A stretch of DNA of 8,698 nucleotides from Chloroflexota bacterium. Its GTDB lineage: Bacteria > Chloroflexota > Anaerolineae > Aggregatilineales > Phototrophicaceae. The translations under genes were made by a program, and so were the position numbers. The stretch spans positions 1 to 8,698 of the forward strand of contig JAADYY010000116.1 of NCBI GenBank assembly GCA_010092805.1, given 5' to 3'. Shown here in pieces: positions 1 through 5,145 of this stretch. Positions within the stretch are counted from its first letter, which is position 1; every line of letters begins with the position of its first letter. A model generated the notes under the pieces. It was not told the origin of the DNA. It searched no databases and saw nothing but the letters and a program-made list of their open reading frames with translations.

Positions 1-1023
1 CAACTCGCATCGGTGGCGCTGTTTGCGCTTGCCGTGAGCTGCGCCGGGCCGCCGCCGCGCGCCGTGCTCACCGTGCTGATCGTTGGGCTGGTCGCCAACA
101 GCGTCATCACAATTTTACAAGCAGAGCATCAAGCCTGGATCGGGTTGACGATCCTGCGCGAGTTTCGTTTCTCGCCAACCACGCCGGGCGTCAGCGTGAT
201 TCTGGCGGGCGATTGGCGCTATGCGCGCCCGTATGGGTTGCTGCCGCACCCGAATCTGCTGGCTGGGTCGCTGCTGATCGGCGTGCTGGCGGCGGCAACC
301 TGGGTACTCAGCGCGCGGCGCTGGCGACGTTTTGCCGGGATCACGGCGGTGGGGCTGGGATTCTGGGCGCTGCTGCTCACGTTCTCGCGGGCAGCCTGGG
401 GCGGGCTGGTCGTCGGCGGGCTGATCGCGCTGGTATCGCTGCGCCCGTTCGTGCAGATTCGGGCGCTTCGGCGCAGCTTGATCGCGGCGTTGGCCGTCGT
501 CGTAATCATCGGCGGGCTATTTTTCGCTGCCTATCAGCCGCTGCTGCTGGCGCGCGTCGGTGTCGGCGCCGAAGCCACCGAGATCCGCTCGGTCGTAGAT
601 CGCGTCATTTACACCGAGTTAGCTTTGCAAGCCATCGGTGAATCCCCTGTGTTGGGGGTTGGCCTGGGGAATTTTCCCCAGGTTGCCGACGATTATCTCG
701 CCGAGACCAGCTTTGATCTGCGCGGCGATCAAGTCCACAACGTGCTGCTGGCGGCCTGGGCCGAACTCGGCGTGATCGGGCTAGTTTTGCTGCTCACCGC
801 GCTGATCAGCGGGGTTGTGGTGGCGCTGCGCCATCTGCGCCAAACGGATCATCTCGCGGATCGGGCGGCGCGGATCGGGCTGCTGGCCGGGGTGGGGGCG
901 CTGTTCGCGGTCGGCTGGTTCGATCACTACCCCTGGACGATTCTGCACTTTCAGATCGCGTGGTGGGGGCTGCTCGCGGCGGCGTTGCAACCCCCATCCA
1001 GCGCGGCCACACTCAATCGTTGA
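1..1023 (+). CDS. O-antigen ligase / Wzy-type polymerase family membrane protein (5' truncated by window edge)
   Basis: The reading frame is open to the first base of the window, so the real start lies upstream. The first in-window start-like codon, GTG at 13, is probably internal. At least 340 residues are visible; positions below count from that GTG. The protein is mostly hydrophobic helices. The Wzy_C/O-antigen ligase hallmarks are present: RPYGLLPHPN at 72-81, the helix-end motif LTFSRAAWG at 122-130, GVGLGNF at 215-221, and the periplasmic-loop QVHNVLL at 240-246 followed by ELGVIGL. In this family the His of the H-N motif (H242 here) and conserved arginines are needed for moving a lipid-linked glycan onto an acceptor. 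The likely role is glycan ligation or polymerisation at the outer face of the cytoplasmic membrane. Ligase and polymerase cannot be separated by sequence alone, and some bacterial protein glycosylases share the fold. The TGA stop overlaps the convergent gene by 11 nt. Confidence 0.85.
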   Translation, partial: QLASVALFALAVSCAGPPPRAVLTVLIVGLVANSVITILQAEHQAWIGLTILREFRFSPTTPGVSVILAGDWRYARPYGLLPHPNLLAGSLLIGVLAAATWVLSARRWRRFAGITAVGLGFWALLLTFSRAAWGGLVVGGLIALVSLRPFVQIRALRRSLIAALAVVVIIGGLFFAAYQPLLLARVGVGAEATEIRSVVDRVIYTELALQAIGESPVLGVGLGNFPQVADDYLAETSFDLRGDQVHNVLLAAWAELGVIGLVLLLTALISGVVVALRHLRQTDHLADRAARIGLLAGVGALFAVGWFDHYPWTILHFQIAWWGLLAAALQPPSSAATLNR

Positions 1024-1486
1024 TGGGGCGCAGAATCAAATCGAAGACGGCGGAGCGCAGGCCCAAGTTTTCGATGATGAAGGTGTATTCCAACTCCGAC
1101 GTGGTGATCGGCACGTTGGCGAGCGCGGCCAGCGTGTCCGCGACAATGGTGCCTTCCAGCCCGTCTGGCTGGCGCAGACGCACCCGCGCGCGATCCATCG
1201 CAAAGTGAATGTTGAACGCGGCGGTCTCGTTGCCGGTCGCGGTGTAATAATTCTCCAGGTTGACCGTGATGGTGATCAAGTCGTTGCGGCGGATCTCGAT
1301 AGTCTCGCGCAGGGTCGGCTGGCACTGCAAATCGAGCACATACTCGGCGCGCGCGACCTCTTCACCGAAGCCGCTCGGCGTGGAGCAGGTGAAATCGTCA
1401 TCCTGCGCGCCAGCCACAAACGGGGCCAGCAGGCTCGTCAACAGCACCAGAATCATCAGCGTGACGCCCGTCATGACGCTTCTCAT
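1013..1486 (-). CDS. Small secreted protein of unknown function, paralogue A (157 aa)
   Basis: I do not recognise the family. ATG at 1486 is chosen because AAAGGAG lies 9 nt upstream (1496-1502). An in-frame TTG at 1600 would add 38 residues of non-signal-like sequence and has no such site. Residues 1-27 form a Sec signal peptide: MRSVMTG, then a hydrophobic run, then AGA before QDDD, with no lipobox cysteine. The mature part has two cysteines, C34 and C55, that could form a disulfide, then alternating hydrophobic stretches typical of a beta sandwich. It is a clear paralogue of the upstream gene at 1623-2108: both share CQPTL-ETIE, IHFAMDRA, ITTS-x3-YTF and RSAVFDL. The layout loosely recalls PPC-type (bacterial pre-peptidase C-terminal) beta sandwiches, but that is a weak inference. 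The product is probably exported and soluble. Its stop codon lies inside the end of the O-antigen ligase gene. Confidence 0.8.
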   Translation of the reverse strand: MRSVMTGVTLMILVLLTSLLAPFVAGAQDDDFTCSTPSGFGEEVARAEYVLDLQCQPTLRETIEIRRNDLITITVNLENYYTATGNETAAFNIHFAMDRARVRLRQPDGLEGTIVADTLAALANVPITTSELEYTFIIENLGLRSAVFDLILRPIND

Positions 1487-1495
1487 CGGGTGGTT

Positions 1496-1502
1496 CTCCT
1501 TT
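1496..1502 (-). promoter_or_regulatory. Ribosome binding site of secreted paralogue A
   Basis: On the minus strand this reads AAAGGAG and sits 9 nt before the ATG at 1486. It decides in favour of the 157-residue product over the longer TTG-initiated frame. Confidence 0.75.
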
Positions 1503-1571
1503 GCAGTTTGCGTGATGCAAGTGTAGGTGATGCCAAGGTGCGGGGTGTCTTGGCTGTGAGATAGTGGAGAA

Positions 1572-1604
1572 CCGTTCGGGGAGCACGGCTGGCCCCCCAA
1601 ACGG
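1572..1604 (-). promoter_or_regulatory. 10-bp hairpin in the spacer between the secreted paralogues
   Basis: Read on the minus strand, CCGTTTGGGG and CCCCGAACGG flank a 13-nt loop. All ten pairs form in RNA if one U-G wobble is allowed. In the plus-strand transcript that position would be a C-A mismatch, so the structure fits minus-strand RNA better. No U-run follows, so it is a poor intrinsic terminator. It could be a partial terminator, an RNA processing site, or part of the leader of the downstream gene. Nearer the downstream gene, 1532-1554 holds a second, weaker inverted repeat (GCCAAG and CTTGGC, 11-nt loop). Confidence 0.45.
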
Positions 1605-1622
1605 CGAAAGTGTAAAGCAAAC

Positions 1623-2108
1623 TTAGTCGACCAGACGCAGGCTCAGGTCGAAGACCGCCGAGCGGAAGCCCTGGTTTTCGACGACGAAGGTGTAGGTTTC
1701 CGCCGAGGTGGTGATTTCCACGCTCTCCAGCGCACGGGCCGCGTCGGTGATCTGCACGCCCTGCATCGCGTCCGCTTCACGGACGTTGATGTTGGCGCGG
1801 TCCATCGCAAAGTGGATGTCGAAGGTCACGCGGTCGGTCTCGAACGCTTCGCGGTAGGTGGTGAGGTCAACGGTCACGATGATGTTCTCACCCGGCTGCA
1901 CTTCGATGGTTTCGTTCAGGGTCGGCTGGCACAGCAGGTCGAGCGCGTATTCTTCGTTTTCGGCCAGCACGGTGCCAAAGGCATTTTCGGTCATGCAGTT
2001 GATGGTCGGTTCCATGTCTTCCGGTTCCGGGGTGGTGTCCTGCGCCATCACCGCAAACGGGATCAGAGCCAGAACCAACAGCATCAAGGTCACGTGTTTA
2101 ATCTTCAT
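1623..2108 (-). CDS. Small secreted protein of unknown function, paralogue B (161 aa)
   Basis: This is a homologue of the downstream gene (1013-1486), and the two look like a tandem duplication. The ATG at 2108 has GAGGAGA at 2116-2122. Residues 1-22 are a Sec signal peptide (MKIKH, a hydrophobic run, then VMA before QDTT). A short acidic, proline-containing linker (about 23-36) follows, then the shared domain with two cysteines, C38 and C60. C38 falls in the NCMTENAFG stretch, which matches TCSTPSGFG in paralogue A. Further shared blocks are CQPTLNETIE at 60-69, DIHFAMDRA at 97-105, and ITTS through RSAVFDLSLR from 132. The acidic linker is missing from paralogue A, so the N-terminus has diverged while the beta-rich body is kept. 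No catalytic motif is visible. Possible roles are cell-surface or extracellular ligand binding, but I assign none. It is probably co-transcribed with paralogue A across a 136-nt spacer, or A has its own control there. Confidence 0.82.
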   Translation of the reverse strand: MKIKHVTLMLLVLALIPFAVMAQDTTPEPEDMEPTINCMTENAFGTVLAENEEYALDLLCQPTLNETIEVQPGENIIVTVDLTTYREAFETDRVTFDIHFAMDRANINVREADAMQGVQITDAARALESVEITTSAETYTFVVENQGFRSAVFDLSLRLVD

Positions 2109-2115
2109 CGTTTCA

Positions 2116-2122
2116 TCTCCTC
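2116..2122 (-). promoter_or_regulatory. Ribosome binding site of secreted paralogue B
   Basis: The minus strand reads GAGGAGA 7 nt before the ATG at 2108. It is one of the strongest Shine-Dalgarno matches in the window and supports this start. Confidence 0.75.
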
Positions 2123-2149
2123 AAAATGCAATGAGTAAATTCCGCTAGT

Positions 2150-2178
2150 AGGGTACCCGACTTTTATTGCAAAATCAA
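2150..2178 (-). promoter_or_regulatory. Candidate promoter of the secreted paralogue genes
   Basis: On the minus strand, TTGATT (2173-2178) and TACCCT (2150-2155) are 17 nt apart, matching 4 and 3 of 6 consensus positions. This would give a leader of about 35 nt. An alternative register pairs TTGCAA (2167-2172) with TACTAG (2145-2150), spacing 16. The region is clearly more AT-rich than its flanks. The match is moderate and the exact boxes are uncertain. Confidence 0.35.
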
Positions 2179-2182
2179 TAAA
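2163..2182. repeat. AT-rich inverted repeat over the candidate promoter
   Basis: TTTATTG (2163-2169) and CAATAAA (2176-2182) are perfect 7-bp arms around 6 nt. The repeat lies 35 nt past the epimerase stop and covers the candidate -35 boxes of the secreted-protein gene. It could be an operator, or a weak hairpin at the end of the epimerase transcript. The low GC content argues against a strong terminator. Confidence 0.4.
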
Positions 2183-2216
2183 GATCAGACACCATGCACA
2201 TGACCGTAACGCAGCC

Positions 2217-2621
2217 TTAAACTTTTTCATAGAGTTCTAACAATACACCGCCCGTGCTTTTCGGGTGGACGAAGGCGTAGCGCGTGCCGTCCGGGCGGGT
2301 GCGCGGCGTCTCGTTGATCAATTCAACATCCTTCGCTTTGAGCTGTGCCAACGCGCCCTCAATATCATCCACATCCAGGCACAGATGATGCAACCCTGAT
2401 CCTTTCTTGGCGAGATACTTGGCCACGCCGCTGTCTTCCGTGAATGGCGCGATCAGTTCGATTTCGCCCTCACCCAGCGGCATGAAGGCAATATCGACGG
2501 CTTCATCCTCGTTATGCTCAACGTGTTGGAGCGGCACGCCCAACGCATCTTTCCAGAACGACAGTGCGGCCTGCACATCCTCAACGACAATGGCGATATG
2601 ATTGATTTTAATCGGGGGCAT
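2217..2621 (-). CDS. mce: Methylmalonyl-CoA epimerase
   Basis: The enzyme interconverts the (S) and (R) epimers of methylmalonyl-CoA in the cytoplasm, linking propionyl-CoA carboxylase to methylmalonyl-CoA mutase. At 134 residues it has the normal length for this VOC/glyoxalase-fold family. Two beta-alpha-beta-beta-beta modules are visible. The first starts with NHIAIVVEDV (7-16) and contains EIELIAP (53-59). The second starts with GLHHLCLDVDDIEGAL (76-91) and ends HPKSTGGVLLELYEK (119-133), a family signature. Likely metal ligands are H8, a residue of the E53/E55 strand, one of H78/H79, and E129. ATG at 2621 is supported by AAAGGA 9 nt upstream. No mutase or carboxylase gene is in the window. 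The gene diverges from the acyl-CoA dehydrogenase at 2883, which fits a shared role in acyl-CoA breakdown. A different VOC-fold activity is possible but less likely, given the end signature. Confidence 0.9.
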   Translation of the reverse strand: MPPIKINHIAIVVEDVQAALSFWKDALGVPLQHVEHNEDEAVDIAFMPLGEGEIELIAPFTEDSGVAKYLAKKGSGLHHLCLDVDDIEGALAQLKAKDVELINETPRTRPDGTRYAFVHPKSTGGVLLELYEKV

Positions 2622-2633
2622 GGATGATCATCC
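2622..2633. repeat. 12-bp perfect palindrome at the epimerase start
   Basis: GGATGATCATCC is its own reverse complement. It directly abuts the epimerase ATG and includes half of its Shine-Dalgarno sequence (AAAGGA, 2631-2636 on the minus strand). A protein bound here, or a hairpin in the mRNA, would block translation initiation or early elongation. A chance palindrome is also possible. Confidence 0.4.
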
Positions 2634-2681
2634 TTTCCGTTTGTGTGTTCGACAGTCGTCCGCTGTCCTGCGGCAACATCC

Positions 2682-2690
2682 CATATATCA
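2682..2690 (-). promoter_or_regulatory. Candidate extended -10 promoter for methylmalonyl-CoA epimerase
   Basis: On the minus strand this reads TGATATATG, an extended -10 (TGn followed by TATATG) about 60 nt before the start codon. There is no good -35 box at normal spacing. A TTGTCA further upstream (about 2727-2732) is too far away. This is a weak call. Confidence 0.25.
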
Positions 2691-2821
2691 CACCCAGTGT
2701 AGCGAGCGCGCAGATCAGCGGTAAGTGACAACATGCGGATAGATCGCTGCAAATTGTTACATTACATCGTCTGGGCGCTTCCGCGTCATGGCTGTAATTA
2801 GGTGCGCGGCGGGCCGTCGGC

Positions 2822-2827
2822 TATAAT
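2822..2827 (+). promoter_or_regulatory. Consensus -10 box of the acyl-CoA dehydrogenase operon
   Basis: TATAAT at 2822-2827 is a perfect sigma-70 -10 hexamer in an otherwise GC-rich stretch. The -35 is poor: TTAGGT at 2798-2803 with an 18-nt spacer is the best I see. The start of transcription would be near 2834, leaving a leader of about 50 nt. That leader can form a small stem at 2845-2863 (AGC-CGC against GCGGCT with one bulge) just before the ribosome binding site. Confidence 0.5.
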
Positions 2828-2869
2828 CGAATCAACATTAGGCTAGCCCGCGAACAGGCGGCTGCTTTT

Positions 2870-2875
2870 GGAGGA
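2870..2875 (+). promoter_or_regulatory. Ribosome binding site of acyl-CoA dehydrogenase
   Basis: GGAGGA is 7 nt before the ATG at 2883, a near-ideal Shine-Dalgarno match at ideal spacing. It fixes the start codon. Confidence 0.8.
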
Positions 2876-2882
2876 AAATTAA

Positions 2883-4076
2883 ATGGTGACGACTGATTAT
2901 TCCGACCAGGCGCTGATCCCGCAGATCAGCGCGGAACATGAAAAGCTGCGCACCCTGGTGCGCGCCTTCGCGCAGGAGAAGATCGCGCCGATTGCCGCCG
3001 AATTCGATGAGAGCGGCGACTTCCCGCTCGACACCATCCAGCAGATGGGCGCAATGGGCTTGATGGGCATCGAAGTGCCGGAGGAATATGGCGGCGCGGG
3101 CATGGATACGCTGGCCTATGTGCTGACGATGATCGAGGTGGCGCGGGCCGATGCCAGCCACAGCACCATCGTCAGCGTCAATAACTCGCTCTACGGCCAT
3201 GCACTGCTGAAATTTGCGACGGAAGCGCAGAAAGAACAATTTCTGGCCCCCGTCGCCAGCGGTGAAAAGATCGGCGCGTACAGCCTCACCGAACCGATGT
3301 CCGGCAGCGACGCCGGCACCATGCAAAGCCGCGCGGTGCTCAACGACGCGGGCACGCACTACATCATCAACGGGCGCAAGAGTTGGGTCACCAGCGGCCC
3401 GGTCGCCGATTTCGTCGTGCTGTTCACGATGACTGCGCCGGAAAAGCTGCACAAGGGCGTCACCGCCTTCCTGATCGAAGCCGATCAGCCAGGGTTCATT
3501 CGCGGCAAAAAAGAACCGAAGCTCGGCATCCGCGCAAGCGCGACCAGCGAGATCGTGTATGAGGATTACGCCTGCCCGGTCGAGAATCGGCTGGGCGGCG
3601 AGGGTGACGGCTTCAAGATTGCGATGACCGTGCTCGACGCCGGGCGCATCGGGATCGCGGCGCAGGCGTTGGGGATCGCCGCGGCCGCCTATGAAGCGAG
3701 TGTCGCTTACGCCCGTGAGCGGCAGGCATTCGGCGGCCCCATCGGGCAGTTCCAGATGATCCAGCAAAAGATCGCCGATATGAAAACGCGCATCGAAGCC
3801 AGCCGCCTGTTGATCTACAGCGCGTGCGCGGCGAAGGAACGCAGCAAAGCCACTGGTGAGCGCTACACGCTGGAATCGAGCATGGCGAAGCTGTTCGCCA
3901 GCGAAACCGCTGCATTCGTCACCGACGAAGCGGTGCAGATTCACGGCGGGATGGGTTACAGCAAAGAAGTGGCCGTCGAGCGCTACTACCGTGACGCCCG
4001 CATCACACGGATTTACGAAGGCACCAGCGAAGTGCAGCGCATGGTGATTGCGCGCGGCGAGTTAGGGCTGCGCTGA
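2883..4076 (+). CDS. Acyl-CoA dehydrogenase (FAD-dependent)
   Basis: It oxidises an acyl-CoA to the trans-2-enoyl-CoA, passing electrons through FAD to electron-transfer flavoprotein; it is cytoplasmic and normally a tetramer. The 397 residues match the usual length. The N-terminal helical domain (about 15-125) contains MGLMGIEVPEEYGGAGMD around 59-75. The first family signature, AYSLTEPMSGSDAG, is at 132-145, followed by the beta domain with INGRKSWVTSG at 162-172. In the C-terminal helical domain, RQAFGGPIGQFQMIQ (280-294) and QIHGGMGYSKE (352-362) precede IYEGTSEVQR (377-386). The catalytic base of butyryl/short-chain types sits in the YEGT motif, here E379. The isovaleryl-CoA type carries its base elsewhere, so a straight- or short branched-chain substrate is favoured, but chain length cannot be fixed by eye. 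The TGA overlaps the next ATG by one base (TGATG at 4074-4078), implying coupled translation. Confidence 0.95.
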   Translation: MVTTDYSDQALIPQISAEHEKLRTLVRAFAQEKIAPIAAEFDESGDFPLDTIQQMGAMGLMGIEVPEEYGGAGMDTLAYVLTMIEVARADASHSTIVSVNNSLYGHALLKFATEAQKEQFLAPVASGEKIGAYSLTEPMSGSDAGTMQSRAVLNDAGTHYIINGRKSWVTSGPVADFVVLFTMTAPEKLHKGVTAFLIEADQPGFIRGKKEPKLGIRASATSEIVYEDYACPVENRLGGEGDGFKIAMTVLDAGRIGIAAQALGIAAAAYEASVAYARERQAFGGPIGQFQMIQQKIADMKTRIEASRLLIYSACAAKERSKATGERYTLESSMAKLFASETAAFVTDEAVQIHGGMGYSKEVAVERYYRDARITRIYEGTSEVQRMVIARGELGLR

Positions 4077-5110
4077 TGCGCGCCGCCGTCTTTCACGAAC
4101 ACGGGCCGCGCGATGTCCTCCAGATCGCCGCTGATCTGCCCATGCCGACGCCGGGGCCGGGCGAAGTGCGCCTGAAGATGGGTGCTGCGGCGCTCAACCG
4201 CCTGGATCTGTTTGTGCGTGAAGGCTGGAAAGGCCTCGATTTGGCGCTGCCGCACATCACCTGCGCCGATGGGGCCGGCACCGTTGATCTGCTGGGGCCG
4301 GGGGTGACGCAGTTCGCCCCCGGCGACCGCGTCGGCATCAACCCAACGATCACCGACCCGGACTGCCTGCTCATGGAAGGCACCGAGGATGCGTGCCTGG
4401 GCAGCCCGATCCTCGGTGAGCATGTGCCCGGCGTCGCCGCAGAATACGTGGTGCTGCCCGCCCGCAACCTGATCAAGCTGCCGGATCACATCAGTGTCGC
4501 AGCGGCGGCGGCGGTCGGGTTGGTGTTCGTCACCGCCTGGCACTCGCTGATCGTACGCGGCGGCCTCCAACCCGGCGAGTCTGTGCTGGTCGTCGGGGCG
4601 AGCGGCGGCGTCAATACCGCCAGCGTGCAGATCGCCAAGGCGATTGGGGCGCGCGTCTACGTGGTGGGCAGCGACGCCGCGAAGTGTGCGCAGGTCGAGC
4701 CGCTCGGTGCCGACGTAGTGATCAACCGTGAGGACGATCCCAACTGGTCGAAGGCCATCTACAGCGCAACCCGCAAGCGCGGCGTCGATGTGGTCGTCGA
4801 TAACGTCGGCGCGGCCACACTGTTCGACAGCATCCGCGCGGCGGCGAAAGGCGGGCGCATCCTGATCGTCGGCAACACGAGCGGGCCAAAGGTCGAACTC
4901 GACCTGCGGTACCTGTTCACCAAACACCTGACGATCATCGGCAGCTCGATGGGCACCACGCAGGACTACCGCCGGGTGATGGGGCTGGTGTTTGACGGGG
5001 TGCTCAATCCGGTGATTGGGGCACGGCTGCCGCTCGAAGAGATCCGTGAGGGGCATCGCCTGCTTGAAGCGGGTGAGGTATTCGGCAAAATCGTGCTGGA
5101 GATCGCTTAA
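4076..5110 (+). CDS. Zinc-type alcohol dehydrogenase-like MDR oxidoreductase with eroded structural-zinc loop
   Basis: A 344-residue medium-chain dehydrogenase/reductase, expected to use NAD(P)H on an alcohol, enal/enone or enoyl substrate in the cytoplasm. The GroES-like domain is at about 1-125, with AALNRLDLFVREG at 38-50 and FAPGDRVGINP at 80-90. The Rossmann domain follows, with the nucleotide-binding stretch VVGASGGVN at 172-180 and GVDVVVDNVG at 236-245. The end, FGKIVLEIA, is typical. By recall, close relatives carry four cysteines for structural zinc in the loop after INP. Here only C97 and C107 remain near the expected places; the other two positions read Asp and Met. The catalytic-zinc Cys and His-Glu are also not evident (N41-R42-L43-D44 and CADGAG at 63-68), so it may be zinc-independent like quinone oxidoreductases. 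Coupling to acyl-CoA dehydrogenase suggests a related step, but the substrate is unknown. Confidence 0.85.
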   Translation: MRAAVFHEHGPRDVLQIAADLPMPTPGPGEVRLKMGAAALNRLDLFVREGWKGLDLALPHITCADGAGTVDLLGPGVTQFAPGDRVGINPTITDPDCLLMEGTEDACLGSPILGEHVPGVAAEYVVLPARNLIKLPDHISVAAAAAVGLVFVTAWHSLIVRGGLQPGESVLVVGASGGVNTASVQIAKAIGARVYVVGSDAAKCAQVEPLGADVVINREDDPNWSKAIYSATRKRGVDVVVDNVGAATLFDSIRAAAKGGRILIVGNTSGPKVELDLRYLFTKHLTIIGSSMGTTQDYRRVMGLVFDGVLNPVIGARLPLEEIREGHRLLEAGEVFGKIVLEIA

Positions 5111-5130
5111 GCAAATCAGTCGCGCGCCTG

Positions 5131-5139
5131 TGATAGGAT
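5131..5139 (+). promoter_or_regulatory. Candidate extended -10, or Shine-Dalgarno, before the 161-aa gene
   Basis: TGATAGGAT can be read as an extended -10 (TGn plus TAGGAT) ending 6 nt before the ATG at 5146, which would give a leaderless mRNA. It also contains AGGA (5135-5138) 7 nt before the ATG, a normal ribosome binding site. The sequence alone does not decide between the two. The second is simpler if the gene is transcribed with the dehydrogenases upstream. Confidence 0.35.
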
Positions 5140-5145
5140 CAAAGC

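Noticed and set aside
815..1564. Plus-strand open frame across the ligase end and the antisense of paralogue A
   Set aside because: It runs out of frame through the conserved end of the ligase and antisense to a signal-peptide gene. Composition is Arg/His/Gln-rich and shadow-like.
1487..1600. 38-residue N-terminal extension of paralogue A from a TTG codon
   Set aside because: It would bury the signal peptide, has no ribosome binding site, and spans the hairpin region. ATG at 1486 with AAAGGAG is far better.
2651..2760. Small inverted repeats in the divergent region (GACAG/CTGTC at 2651-2667; GTGACAA/TTGTTAC at 2725-2760)
   Set aside because: The first has only 5-bp arms, and the second has a mismatch and 22 nt between arms. 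Repeats this short are expected by chance in 261 nt.
2838..3944. Long minus-strand open frame (368 codons) opposite acyl-CoA dehydrogenase
   Set aside because: It is rich in Arg, His, Asp, Ala and Gln with no recognisable motif, as expected for the antisense of a GC-rich gene. The plus-strand gene has full family signatures and an ideal ribosome binding site.
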